This document shows, in pieces, positions 19,066-31,499 of a stretch of 64,000 bases of DNA (the first letter of the stretch is position 1; the number at the start of each line of letters is the position of its first letter). The notes below the pieces were generated by a model. That model was given only the letters and a program-made list of their open reading frames with translations. It was not told where the DNA came from and did no database searches. The position numbers and the translations under genes are program-made. The stretch lies in the NCBI GenBank assembly GCA_033816765.1, contig CM066296.1, positions 2,542,001 through 2,606,000 of the forward strand. The letters run 5' to 3'. Source of the DNA: Nothopassalora personata (Eukaryota; Ascomycota; Dothideomycetes; Mycosphaerellales; Mycosphaerellaceae).

Positions 19066-20597
19066 GGGGGTATTTACTTAACTAAGTGAGCGAGCCTTTT
19101 AGTCCGATAGAAGACACTATAGGTTAGTATCTTCTATGCTAGTTATAGCTAAGTTTACTATCGGGGTAGAGGTCCTTATATCTAGCTACCGGAGGGTTAA
19201 GGCCTAAATGTATAACCTATGCCCTTATTTTAGCGCCTTATACTACCTTCGTAGGTACCTTGTATTCGGCTACTACGCGCGTAGCCTTCGCGGATCCTTT
19301 CGCCGGCTTATACCGTCTTCGCTAACGCCTTATATTCGGCTACTATACGCGTAGCATTTGCGAGTCCTTATACTAGCTCCTAGCTATCGTACTCTTCTAG
19401 CTAGCCCTTCTATTACACTAGGTACTGCACTTTACCCTTATACTTACGCTTTCCTAGTACTACCTCTACTTTATATTCCCCGTCCTTATTAGCGAGGGCT
19501 ATAGTGCCTCTATCCTTCTCGCTACCCGCGTACGGCTTAAGGAGGGATATATAGAATACATTATAAATTCTTAAGTCGGCTAGTAGTACTAGGCGGTACG
19601 CCTACGAACCGATAGCGTCGATAATGTAGTACGGTCTAATAAACTTCGGACCTATCTTCTTCTTCGGTAATACTAACCTTAGGTTCTTCGTAGATAATAA
19701 GACTATGTCGCCTACGCGATAGCTCTTAGCCTTATGAGTCTTATTATAGTACCGAGTCTAATCGGCTACTACGATTTCCTAACGCTTCGTAAGCGTAGCG
19801 CGTATCTCTCGTATACGGTTAACTAAGTCTACCGCTACTAGTACCTCCCTATCCCGGATCTCGCCTCGAGATCCTATAGGTGTTAGGGCAATCTTAGGTC
19901 TCTAACTATACGCTATCTCGAATAGGCTTATACGTAGCGTAGGGTGGACGCTATTATTACATACGGATTTAGTAATAGCTAGCTACTTAGCCTACTCTAT
20001 CTAGTTCTCGCTATAGTAATAACGAAGGTACTATTCTAAGGTTTAGTTTATCCTCTTAGTCTAGCCGTTAGTCTAAGGGTAGAAAGCTATAGACAGCTTA
20101 CGCTTTACCTACGCCTCGAAGTAGAAGTTACTCTAGAACTTACTCGTAAACACTAACCCGCGGTTACTTACCATGCCCGCTAGTATACTATAATGCCGCA
20201 CGACTTCGTCTCGTAAGATCCTCGTAAGCTCCGCCGCTATATATGTCTTAGTCGTAGGAATGTATAAGTTCATTTTAGAGTAGCGGTCGACGATTACTAG
20301 GATCGCATTATACACGTATTCTCCTTGCTTACTTAGCGGTAGGTCCGTAATAAAATCTATAGTAATTTCCTACTATGGACCGTCTAGCCTAGGTAGTAGC
20401 TATAGCTCGCCGTAGGGTCGATAGCGCCTCGCCTTCGAGGTCTAATAAGCCCTATAGTTTCTAACATACTCCCTTACATCCTTACTAAGTGATTCCTACT
20501 AGTAATAACGTCGTAGTAGCTCTTTAGTCTTTACCTTACTAAAGTGCCCTACTAGTAGGTCGTTATAATATATATAGAGTAGCTATACTCTTACTAC
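19066..20597 (-). mobile_element. RIP-degraded Ty3/gypsy relic (integrase and chromodomain)
   Basis: On the minus strand this reads as an integrase plus C-terminal region. The best-preserved block is 20133-20315 (60 residues without a stop) around the first catalytic Asp (VIVDRYSK) and second (VSNRGLVFTSKF, with RIP-type D-to-N). YPQTNGQTKR near 20050 corresponds to the third catalytic site. A chromodomain-like YLV-x-KG block lies near 19400. Upstream pol (RT) is missing because element X copy 1 abuts at about 20600. Confidence 0.7.
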
Positions 20598-20599
20598 TA

Positions 20600-20967
20600 A
20601 TGTCTACTAACTACCCTATGTAGGCCTGTCCGAGTTGTAGTAGTATAGAGCAGTGCTTACGTAAGTAGGGGTATTTACCGGTCCCGGGACCGGGAAATTA
20701 GGTCACGTAACGAGTAGCGTAGTAGCTAGATAAAACAAGAGGATTAGTAGACCTAAACCCCTATACCCTCTACTCGAGAGGTATAAATTGAATTGTTGCC
20801 TTAATGCTACGCTTACAATGCTTAGCTACGTAGTATATATCTTAATAGCTATACTAGGTCCTACTAGCTTACCTAAATATCTAATTAAACCTAAATGAAA
20901 TTAGGGTAAGTTAGACCTAAGGGACCCCCTCTAAACCTAAGGTTAACACAACCTATTAGTCGTTAAT
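20600..20967 (+). repeat. Element X left terminal inverted repeat (copy 1)
   Basis: This is the reverse complement, allowing RIP differences, of 23481-23849 and of 42281-42922 once the solo LTR is removed. It contains one of the GC-rich palindromes at 20673-20698. Confidence 0.7.
20673..20698. repeat. 26-bp dispersed palindrome, copy 1
   Basis: The arm ATTTACCGGTCCC is followed by its reverse complement with one mismatch. It lies in the left TIR of element X copy 1. Confidence 0.85.
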
Positions 20968-21445
20968 ATATCCTCCCCTATTACGAACCTATCCTTAGGT
21001 TCTAAAGCAGTAAGCCCGGGTAACATAGGTAGTATAGTTAGTTGCTATAAGCTAAGGTAGTCTTATAGTAGTATAGTAGCTTACCCTACTATTTAGCTTA
21101 ACATATAAGATGTTAGGTAATCCTAGGGCCTGCTAGCGACAGTTTATAAAGGTCGAAAGGATTTCTTTAATAGAGACCGTGATAGTAACGTCGATAATCC
21201 GCGACTCGCGCCCGTCGTACTACGTTATCGTATACTACGAAACTGGCGAGGGAATAGACAGCTATGTTAGTATTAATCGAGCGGGCTAGATAGTCGAATA
21301 ACGTAAACGCCATTTATGAGACGAGTAAGCGTTAGTACTAGTAACCTAATAAATCTAAAGACGAGTCTACCGCGTAACTAGAAAGTGAGTTAAGGGAAGA
21401 TAAGTAACTATAAGAAACAAGTAAGATCTAAGGACTAGAAGCACC

Positions 21446-21513
21446 TATATCCGAAGCATTAGAACTAGAATTAGAACTAGAATTAGAACTAGAATTAGAA
21501 CTAGAATCCTATA
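21446..21513. repeat. 12-bp tandem repeat in element X copy 1
   Basis: Units of about 12 bp (TTAGAACTAGAA) repeat several times. The reverse complement occurs with more units at 34388-34490 in copy 2, where the read-through frame gives a Ser/Asn run. Confidence 0.7.
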
Positions 21514-23480
21514 GGCTATAGCTGTAGCCGGAAATCAACTAGAAACTAGGAGCCTATAAACCCGCACTAACCACTTAGTTCCACTTATTCTTACATAACT
21601 CCTTTGTCTAGACCTACTCGTTGTCGTAGCTAACACTAGTCTTACTAGACGCGTCCCTAAGTAGCTAGCTAGTGAAGTTCCTATAGTAGTTACGGAAGAA
21701 GCTCTTATTACGCCCTTCGCTTATAAAGCACATCTACTCGAGAGTAGTAACTAAGCTAAGCTACTTGTCTATTAATTTCATAGCTCGGACGCGCTAATTA
21801 TGCATCTTCTTATAGAAGAGCTCCGAGTCTAGGCGGACCGTAGCATTAAGCTACCTTCTAGCATTAAGGATAACTTTGTTACTATTCTAAGACTTTAAAC
21901 CCGCTAGGGTATCGGATAGAGGGCTAATGCTACTAAGGTGTACGGCCGTAGGAAAAGGGTAGCCGGGTACTAGGCGTCGATACTTAAACCCCGTAGCGCT
22001 CTTACTTAGCGTCTTAAAGTCACGATAGAGGTCTATTACCTAGTGTATACTCTAGCTTCTCTAGAGTTTAAGATAGTTATCGTCGCGGATCTCGATAAAG
22101 TAAGGGTTAATCTAACGTAGTGTCCTCTTATGTACGGCCTACCTTATTAGAACGCCTATAGTAGTTACCCGCATTTACCTAGCGCTTAGGTCCTCTCTAA
22201 ACTAGCTAATGCTATTCTTACTTAGGTAATTCTAGACCCTAACCGAAAAGAAACGCTTAAATCGGCCGTCTTCTATGTAGTCGTTAATCTAGTACTACTA
22301 GATAAACTCTCTAGCATTCCCTTACTTATGAAAACCGTGTAAAAACTCCGGCCCACTAGTGCCCTCTAAGTTAAGAGAGTATAGCATATTAAGCCGGTTA
22401 CTAGTCTAGTAGTTTTTAATTTCGAGGTTTAAGTCGACCCTAGTATACTGTACTATAGTGTTCGCGTTACCCCCCGATAAACCCTATTAAAGCTAAAAAT
22501 CGTAGGCCTAGGGAAGGAGATAAACCGAGTACAGTGTTAAGGGTATAGCGCTACTTATAAGAGCTATAGCCCGGGGTCTTGTCGTATAATCTATTAGCTT
22601 AGAGAATACTATATGTTCTAGTAGACGCCGCCGTTACTAACCTTGTTTAATTCTCGTAGGTACTATCGGTACACGTCGAATTCTCGACTTATTATCTCTC
22701 TAACTGTTTTAACCCGCGGCGCTAGTTTAGCGTTATTGTACTAGTATAGCATGTTACTATTAATGTAGGTACCGGTGCTATTAAGATCGGCTTAGTTAGC
22801 TTCATCGATGCTAAATTTGTCGAGGATCTAGTTATAGTTAGTATACGTAACGATACTACTCGTAGTGCCGACTTTACCTCGAACACGGAGGTAGCTAAGC
22901 GGGTTAACAGTCTTCTAACTACGCTTATTAGGGCAAAACCACGACCTATTCTTTACCTTAATAGCTAAAAAACTCTTACCTTTAAAGAGCTAGTCTTAGA
23001 CCTTAAGCGCGCGCTCACATAGGGTATTAGCGGTAATACCGGGATTCGTAACGAAGTAGAGGGCCTTATAGTAGAAATCTCGAATATACTAATCGTACAT
23101 TATAGCGCTAACCTTACTATCCCTCTTAAGAACGTCCGAGACAGCATATTCGAGCATCTTAAGGCCCGCTATCCGGTACTTAGGTAGACAGTTAATGCTA
23201 TCTATATTAATCGAGTTTCTAAACTTAATACTACAGTACTACTTATTATAGGTACAGTTAGCGCGCTTAATCCGGAGGGCCTCGTCTTCTTATAGGATCT
23301 AATCCTTAAAGACTAATACATCCCTAATTATAGCCGAAGGTAACATAGTAAGTATCGCATTACTATTCTTAGTTAGGGCCGGAGTAGATCGTAGGGTACT
23401 AACCGGTGTACCTAGCGGACTGCCTTCGCGTATAGGTACGCCGTCTAGCGTTCGGTTAGGCGAGGATTAAGTAGGTGTAG

Positions 23481-23849
23481 TATTAACAACTGATAGGTTA
23501 TGTTAACCTTAGGTTTAGAGGGGTCCCCTTAGGTCTAACTTGCCCTAATTTCATTTAGGTTTAATTAGACATTTAGGTAAGCTAGTAGGACCTAGTATAG
23601 CTATTAAGATATATACTACTTAGCTAAGCATTATAAGCGTAGTATTAAGGTAACAATTCAATTTATACCTCTTGAGTAGAGGGCATAGGGGATCAGGTCC
23701 ACTAATACTCTTATTTTATCTAGCTACTACGCTACTCGTCACGTGACCTAATTTCCCGGTCCCGGGACCGGTAAATACTCCTACTTACGTAAGCACCGCT
23801 CTATACTACCACAACTCGGACAGGCCTACATAGGGTAGTTAGTAGACAT
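23481..23849 (+). repeat. Element X right terminal inverted repeat (copy 1)
   Basis: At 369 bp it is almost exactly the length of the left TIR, and both share the palindrome and the outer ATGTCTAC terminus. The three outermost X ends in the window all diverge right after this terminus. Confidence 0.7.
23751..23776. repeat. 26-bp dispersed palindrome, copy 2
   Basis: The sequence is ATTTCCCGGTCCC plus its near-perfect reverse complement (one arm mismatch), preceded by TCACGTGACC. Confidence 0.85.
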
Positions 23850-23851
23850 TA

Positions 23852-24233
23852 TTTTAGTAGTTCATAAGGGGGGTTGTTAAGTATACACCCGGTAGCGTAT
23901 TAGCATCTAGTTTATAAGGTTAAAATTACGGTTTAAGGTCTAAGGTTTACGGTTAAGGTTATTACTTAAGGTTAAGGTTTAAGGTTAAGGTTTACGGTTA
24001 AGGTCGACTAAGGTCGAAAACACTTAAGGTCTAAGGTATTTAGCAACAATCACGGTTATAAAGTCCTATTAAGTAACAACTAGTATTAGCACATTCTAAA
24101 GTAAGCACTACGTAACAATAGATACGGCTACATTACTAGAAAAACTTAGTACCTTTACCGACATAGGTAGGGGCTACGAATAGCCTATAAACCCTACGAA
24201 AATAGAAGGGGTCTATAGGGATTCTGTCCCTTA
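23852..24233. other. Linker with purine tract, LTR-like start and degenerate GGTTAA repeats
   Basis: CATAAGGGGGGT directly before TGTTAAGT at about 23877 looks like a polypurine tract/LTR junction. From about 23930 to 24040 the motif GGTTAAGG/GGTTTAAGG recurs irregularly. No coding sequence is recognisable. It may be the 5' LTR and leader of the gypsy relic that follows. Confidence 0.35.
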
Positions 24234-24249
24234 TAATAGGATAGAGGAA

Positions 24250-25019
24250 TTGGAGGAAGGGGAAACACCTAAATCTAGTAAAGAAGGGAGAAGCGGAACT
24301 AGCGCCGCTAAATTGGGTATAGGTGTAGGAACGAATAGCACAATTGGAATGGATGCTATAACTGCCCTCTTTAGACGATTAGCAGTAGTAATAGAAAACG
24401 CTAGCCCTCGCTTTCTACCTCTAGGAGGTGCTAAGAATCCGTTCTTTAATAGCACTAATGCTACTAAGTTCTAGGAGCGGTTTAGCGACCTAATAGACTA
24501 GTATCCGCCTCGGGCATCTATTAAGAAGGATGATTTCTAGGGCAGCTTTAAGCGCAATTACGAAACTACTATCCGGCGCGTAGTTATAAGGCTGCCTAGG
24601 TGGCTTACTAACAAGGCACGTTTTAGGAGGGCGTTCTTATTAGAGTTCTTAAGGTTTAACGCCTACTCGATATTAGGGAGTCGGGAATATCTTAAGGAGA
24701 TTGTTAGGGCGTAGTAAGGCAAGAGGCCTAAAGAACAAGATGTGAAGGAATTCATCCGCCTGTTTGTATCCTTAAGTGACCTAATTAAACCTAAGGATTT
24801 GGATAATAGCTCCCGGAGTCGCCTCCTCCTTTAGGGATTGCTAGAGGGAGTCGCGAAAGCGGTCTATAAGGCTTGCGGGCTTTACCTAAAGTAACCTAAG
24901 AAGTTTAGGGACTTTTAGAGGATCCTCGATAAAGCTACTAGCATCGTAGATGGTAAGGAGGGATAGAAAGCTATATATATAGATTTCCCTCTTACTTTAC
25001 CTTAGCTACACCGCTTAGT
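24250..25019 (+). pseudogene. Relic G gag-like pseudogene
   Basis: Residual ORF 24250-24474 (74 codons) continues, across RIP-type TAG codons, into an Arg/Lys-rich helical sequence to about 25020. It has the position and character of gag, with no zinc knuckle identified. RIP-type stops occur at 24472, 24498 and beyond. Confidence 0.45.
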
Positions 25020-27120
25020 CGTAAAGTAAATGCCGCGCCTTAAGCCTAAGATTAACACGATTAAGAAGGCCACTTCTAGGACTGTTATTAATAATAACCT
25101 CATCTAGAAGGTAGCTAAAATGAGCATACGTGCATACTAGCGCGGTCGCGTCGCGGACGCGGGTGCCTTCTACCCGAGCGAGAATTAACGCTCTATATAA
25201 CCGGAGAGGCACGACCTAGATACTAAACTGTAGGTTTACGCAATGTAGCGTCCCCTATCGTAGAATCGCGAACAGTCTAAAGCGATAGATAGTTGTTACT
25301 ACAACTATAGCAGTTCGAAGTACTAGGCTAGTAACTATAGGGCGATAAGGTCCTTAATATCTCGGGACTACGTACACCTCGCCCCGAACAACTAGTAGTA
25401 TCTAGGGAAAGAAGGCGATCCGCGTCCTACTAAGTTTAACTTTCGGAAGGACTATAGTAAACCGAAACTGCTCTATATGCTCCCTCTACTCGAAGAATAT
25501 TATAGGCCGATCGAGTTTAATAACTAGTATGAGATTTCTGTACTACGTAAGTAATAGATAGGTAGGGACTACACTAGGGTAACAAAGGTTACGCCTCCTA
25601 ATCATTCTAAGCCCCCTCCTAACTTTAGACATTTAATAGAGTATAGCCCTTAGGACGTACGGTCTAGCTAAATAGAGAAGGCTACTAGTACATATTAGGT
25701 CTCATTCGGAGAAAGTGAAGTAGAGTAGGCGGTCGACTTAGGCGAGCTTAACGAGGTATCTACCTATTCTATGCAGTCTAATAAAGTGAAAGGGAAGGCA
25801 CCCGTAGGCATTCTAAAGAATCCGCACCCGAGGACCCGGTCCTTAGCCTAGGATCTACGAGCCCGAGCTAAGGCTACTAAGAAAGTTCGCCTACAATTAG
25901 AATAGGAGATCCGGTAAGCTAAGATTAAGTAGTAGGAGGTTGAAATAATTAATGAAGTTAGTAGTTAAATAAGCGAAACTCAATCATTAGCTAAATCCGG
26001 GGTAACCCTAGGAAGGGGAAATAATGCCTAAGTGAATAGATTAGGGAACGATGCTAATAAAGGACTGCCTAAGGATATGCCTATTAGTCCCGTAAACGCC
26101 CCCTTCGCATAAAGGAAGCGTATATAGAATGCTAAGACTATAAGGATTGACAACTACGTCCGACAATATAGTTTAGCTAGTAATAGCCCGGTTATAAAGG
26201 AAGAGGGTATTATCTACTAGATTAATTAGATCCTCTAGATAACGTTTTCTAATGTGAACGCCTAAGATTAGTTTTGATATAGTCGCTAGTTCGAGGCTAC
26301 CCTCTTCGGTCGCGTTACTAACACCCCCGCTCTTTAGGAGAAGCTCGCTACAGTGCGACGCCTTATAGGAAAGGACCCTAAGGTTCGCACTAGACAAGTG
26401 GTTACCTGTAAAGATGAACCTAAGTATAATAAGGAGGTCTTCCGCGAAGATAGTTAGGCCTAGTATGTCGGAGTGTATTCAACTATACTTTACTCTAAAG
26501 GAGCGGTCCCTACTGCTAAGCTCTATAAGGACGTTAAGAAAATCGGGCTCTCTAGTGTCCTTAACAACTTTACTATAGTCCCTAGTCCTTAGGTAGTAGC
26601 GGAGTTTGGGATAAATAAGAACTAGATTAGGTGCCTAATTAACGAGGATTCCGAGGTAAATATCATCGGCTAGAGGAACGCTTATAGATTTAGGTTACCG
26701 GTAATGTCGAGTGCTTAGCTTACCTTTCGAGGTACTAGAGGGCGGGCCTAGTTTAAAGGTGTTGTAGGCAATTTAGATGTTTAGGTATTTAGGGTTCACT
26801 ACTAAATAGACATGTTTATCTCCTCGGATCTAAACTTACTAACAATCCTAGGACGTCCGTAGGCCCGCAAGGTGCGACTCACTACCTGTAACTACGATGA
26901 TAGTTCATAGGAGGGGACTATTACTAGCCGCAAAGGTGAAAGTGTTATGTTTACTGCCCTAGTTAGCTCGGACAGGTACAAGACCCTTTAAGAACTGTTA
27001 AAAGCGTTAGGAAATGGAAGGGTAGGTTAAGTTACGGCGCTTAACCTACCGACTTACTAAAGCCGGATTTAATAAAATTGGTGAGGTTCTCGCACTATCT
27101 CGGAGAAACCTTGGACTTTA

Positions 27121-27146
27121 ATTTACCGGTCCCGGGACCGGTAAAT
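27121..27146. repeat. 26-bp dispersed palindrome, copy 3 (perfect)
   Basis: The arm ATTTACCGGTCCC is followed by its perfect reverse complement. It lies between the protease and RT remnants of relic G, outside any element X terminus. Confidence 0.9.
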
Positions 27147-27559
27147 AGCTATAGTAAGGAAAACAGATACGACTACGATACGACGTATCTATAGGAACCC
27201 GGTAAGGCTCTAACGCCTAGCAACTATTTAGCTCCCTTATTAGGATTGCTTAGGACTGCTAGAGTAAAGGAACGAGTTGTAGAAATTGGAACAGGCGCGT
27301 TTAAGGGAGATTCTATTACTAACGTTTATTTAGTTTAAGGGGATTAGCCTTCTAAGATCCTAAGGCAATCTACATTAAATGCTTAGGCACGAAAGTAACA
27401 AGTAGACTAACATATAGCTAATATTAGGATGCCGTAGGTCTTTACGATGTATAAGCGTAAGGCGGACAAGAAGAAGCTAGTAGACGCGAGCGTTTACGAA
27501 CGCCTAGAATTACGAGTTAAGGGAGATATAGAATAGAAGCGTAGGGCGCTGTACCTAGA

Positions 27560-30500
27560 ATCCAAGATGCCTAAAGGACAAGGACCGTTCGATAGGAAGT
27601 ACTTAACTAAGAAATTCTTAAGTATTAAGCGAGGTAGCCGGATTACGCTAGAACGACTTACCTTAATTAAGGTTAGCATTAAGCTATTGCTAATGGAAAG
27701 GGCCTTATTCGATGAGATGCTCTACAACCGGGAGGCAGTCCTCGCTTAGGATTTTAGTTACATAAGGCAAATTAGGTACGACGTCGTACTACCTTAGAAG
27801 ATTAACACGGTCCCTTATAGGCTATAGTAGGTACGCCCTATCCGGTTGCACCTAAGTCTTAGGGCAATCGTTAAGCGCATGATTAGAGCCCGGATTAAGA
27901 ACAACATCCTAGAATACTCATAAGGGGTATATTCCAATAGCTAGTTCCTAGTCGTAAAGAAGGTTAATGCCTCTAGAAGCGATGTGCTATATCGGTTAAT
28001 TAACTCGGCTATGCTCCTAAACGAGGTTACTATGTGCGATGCTAACATTCCACCGGACACGGATAGCTTCTTAGAGGATTTTGCCGGGTACCGAGTCGCT
28101 TTACTTATGGACCTGTTTTTAGGTTATAATTAGATCACTTTAGATGAGTCCTACCGGGACTTAATAGCCTTTATAACCCCTCTTAGCCTAGTACGTAACA
28201 CGACTCTACCTTAAGGGGCTACTAATTCGGTTGCTTAGTTCGTGCGTACGGTAATAAAGATTTTGCTTAATTATATCTCGCATCGAGTAAAGCCGTTTCT
28301 TGATAACATCGGTATTAAGGGACTAACTAAGGACTATAAGAATGCCGAAGTAGAGCCTAGGCTAAGGAGATAGGTCGTTAAGCACATCGTCTCCCTAGAT
28401 CTAGTTCTTACTAACCTAGAGAGAGCTAGTGCGGTGGTTGCTAGAGGCAAATCCTAATAGTTATATAAAAAGCTTAAGATTGTTAGGTACGTTACTAGCC
28501 CGGACGGTCGCTATCCTAACCTAAAGGTTGTAGCTAAGATCCTAGACTAGCCTACGCCTACCTGTATTAAGGAGGTCCGCACCTATGTGGGGCTGTGTGT
28601 ATACTTCCGGATATGGATTCCCTAGTTCGTTATCATCGCTCGACCAATGTATAAGCTACTAAAGAAGGGCGCCGAGTTCACCTAGACAGAAAATGAGCAG
28701 TTCTCGAAAGAAGAGGTTACTAGATATCTTATGTAGGCTCTAGCCTTAGTTACCCTCTACTACTTACCTAGTGCTAGGTCCATCTTTGTCTTAGTTAATG
28801 CTAGCGGTACTAGATGGGGATGTATCGTTTCTTAAGAATCAATAGACAGCACTCGACGGCGTTACCCGAAACGGTATAAGAGTGGAATCTAGAACGCGTT
28901 AGAATCTAGATATAATGCTAGTAAGCGGGAATGCCTTAGGGTCCTTAAGGGGCTTAAGAAGATCTAGAGATATATTACTAGCGTTAATTTTGTCCTTAAG
29001 GTTAATGCTAAGACACTTATATAGCAGCTTAACCGGCCGGCTTCGGACCTACCGAACTCGGCAATGGCCCGGTAGGTCGCATAGATTAGGTTGTTCACGT
29101 TCGAGGTGAAGTACGTTACGGGGACTAGATACACTAGCCTAGATGCCCTATCTCGTAGGCCCTCTACACCTTAGGAACCTAGGGAAGCTAACGAAGACAA
29201 AAACGAAGTCGACTAGATGATTAATAATAAGCTGTTCGGGTACCCGGAGCCGGTCAACACCTACCTAGTTGAAATCTAGAAAACACGATATCTCGGGGAC
29301 TAATATTCTAAAAGCTCTTAGTAACTTACTTAGGTTATAGAAACTAGGACCCGGCCCGATAGTGTAACCCGTGCTAAGTACCGGCGGCTAGTAAAGAAAA
29401 GCGTCAATTTCTTTGTCCGGGACTAATTGCTATTCTTCTAGAAGCGCCGAGGAGTACCGTTACAACTTGTAATTAACGATAATAAGGCTTAGAAGGAGAT
29501 CGTTATAGAGTGCTATAAGAGACACGGTCACCGTAGCGCTAAGGTCGTATATAACCTTATTTCCGATCAGTATTACTAGGACGGGTACTTCGCTAATATC
29601 TCTACGTAGGTTCGAAGTTATACTCCCTATAGGTTTCGCGAAGGTAACTAGCGCGCTAGTGAACTTCACTTATCGAGCCCTTAAGTTATTAGTAAGAAGT
29701 GGTACTCAGACCCCGTCTAGGTACATAAAAATAGATACCTCCTAGTTACGCGCGAAGCACTTAGTAACTAGATCGAGGCTAGAGTAACGAGGGCATCTCC
29801 TAGCTCTAAGTCGGTTGCTAAGTTTCTATACAAAGATGTCTTCTATAGGCACGGCTACTGTGCTGAAATTGTGCTTAATAACGCTACGGTTTATATAACT
29901 AAGGTTAAGCGGTTACTCGTAGGGCTTAGTGTTCGAAGGATCCGAATATTACCGTACTATCCGTAGTCTAATGCTCCGGTCGAGGCTAGATACCGTCCGA
30001 TTCTTATAGCATTAGTAAAGCTTATAAGGAACATATACCGCGGATAGGAATAATAGGTACCCGCCGTGTTATAGGCTAATAGGACCACGACCTATCGTAC
30101 TACTAGAATGGTACTAGCTTAGGTCCTATATAGCTATCGCACGATTCTACCAATTGAGGTTAAGTACCCGACGTAGGCGAATTACTAATGGGGATCGGTA
30201 AGAACGACTAAGGACCTGCTTACTATACGTACGCGTTAACTCTAGGCTCGAGACCTTAGTTTAGAAGAGCTACATGCTCGAAGGAAGCGACTAAGAGAAC
30301 TTAGTAAGGACTACTTTAATTCTTACCGGAATGTTAACTCTATTAGTTTCTAGAAGGGCGACCTTATCGTAAGATTCGACAAGCTATATAAGGATAACTT
30401 CTCACGTAAGATCGGTTACCGATAGTAAGGTCTATATCGGGTGTCTAGTGTCTCTAGGGAGTTTAGTACCTATATTCTTAAGGAACTTAATAGCACGCTA

Positions 30501-30800
30501 ATAAAGGGTGTTTAGGCACGAGAAAACCTTAAGCTAGTTCTAGAGCTTCGCCCGGATAACATAGGAGTACTAGGCCTAGATAATGGGATCGATCTCGTAA
30601 TAGGGGAGGGAGAAGTCGCTAATAGCGAAGATAGTAGTAATTCGAACGAGATTAAGCCTATTGCCGACGAAGACGTGCTACCTATAGGAGTTAACGAAAG
30701 GGGATCGTATCCTAAACCGGAATCTAAGAAGCTATAGGTTAGGCCTTATAACCTTTCTATAGCCGAAATTTTACAGTTTAGTAGGATCGAGGCTAAGAAC
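27560..30800 (+). pseudogene. Relic G pol pseudogene (RT-RNase H-integrase)
   Basis: Read-through translation gives the RT fingers and palm (VVKKVNASRS, LLMDLFLGYNQI, FLDNIGIKG), an RNase H-like block near 28790-29150 (ALSRRPS at its end), an integrase zinc site near 29510-29640 (RHGHRSAK, then two degraded Cys) and an integrase core ending near 30000 (YYPQSNAPVEA). Many Trp/Gln codons are TAG/TAA. It is not functional. Confidence 0.65.
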
Positions 30801-30944
30801 TAATTAGTTAGTAATAGCGTACGGAGTTCACTTCCCTTAGGCATATGTTACATATACCCTTTAGTTTGTTAAGTCGATTCGGTTATCTAGACTTCACTTT
30901 ATAGGGTGTTCTTACCTTAGTTAGACCTTAGTTAGTAGAGTTAC

Positions 30945-30970
30945 ATTTACCGGTCCCGGGACCGGTAAAT
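30945..30970. repeat. 26-bp dispersed palindrome, copy 4 (perfect)
   Basis: A perfect palindrome with arm ATTTACCGGTCCC, followed by CGGATCACGTGAC. The following 25 bases loosely resemble the inner flank of the palindrome in the X TIR, so it may mark the left end of X copy 2. Confidence 0.9.
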
Positions 30971-31499
30971 CGGATCACGTGACAGCGTAGTATGCCCCTA
31001 CCGAATGCTTACCTAGGTGGTTACTAGCACTAGCTTTCGGTTACATATAGGGTTATCGGACCTTTAGTGTAACCTTAATAGTACTACTGTTACTACTTAT
31101 AAGACCGGTCTCGGCGCTACTGCCTTATAACGGTTATAGGGACATACGCTAAGAGGTATACTTAAGCGTAGCTCTCTACCTACTACTTCCTCTCCTTTTC
31201 TTTAAACACTAACACTATTACTAGAGCTCCTAACATATCTATCTACTACTACTATATACATTAGACGGTTCTTTAGCCTCTCTATCTTTACGACCTTAAC
31301 CTTCTTTAAAGCCCCTACCCCGACACTAAGCTTTTAAAGCTTACTAACACTCTAGAGTAGTACTACGAGATAGCTAGCTCTTTCGATCTTACTACTAGCG
31401 AATCCTAGTTATTATAGCTTTAGCTAGTCTATCGTTACGCCCGGCTAGCTCGAGTATAGCGCTTACTAGCACTATTACTAGGCTTACCCGCCTACCTTA

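Larger units (their letters stand above)
20600..23849 (-). mobile_element. Element X copy 1: RIPed, 368-bp terminal inverted repeats, TA duplication
   Basis: The 3.25-kb unit is bounded by long inverted repeats (20600-20967 and 23481-23849) starting ATGTCTACTAACTACC and ending GGTAGTTAGTAGACAT, with TA on both outer sides (20598-20599 and 23850-23851). The interior is the reverse complement of about 32430-34616 plus 41926-42280 of copy 2, so it is an internally deleted version of a longer element. The coding thread is ruined by RIP. TIRs with a TA duplication suggest a DNA transposon, but the encoded protein is not a transposase I recognise. Confidence 0.6.
24234..30840 (+). mobile_element. 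RIP-degraded Ty3/gypsy relic G (gag, protease, RT, RNase H, integrase)
   Basis: A long plus-strand coding thread is readable only through RIP-type stops. It includes a gag-like part at about 24240-25010, a retropepsin remnant at about 26610-26890 (SEVNIIG, LTILGRP) and the RT to integrase block at about 27780-30770. The RT box reads FLDNIGIKG, a RIP-altered FLDDIGIKG as in many fungal gypsy elements. Elements X copies 1 and 2 lie on either side. LTRs could not be paired with confidence. Confidence 0.7.

Noticed and set aside
23930..24040. Interstitial telomere
   Set aside because: No TTAGGG units; RIP at CpA cannot turn TTAGGG into the TTAAGG-like units seen.
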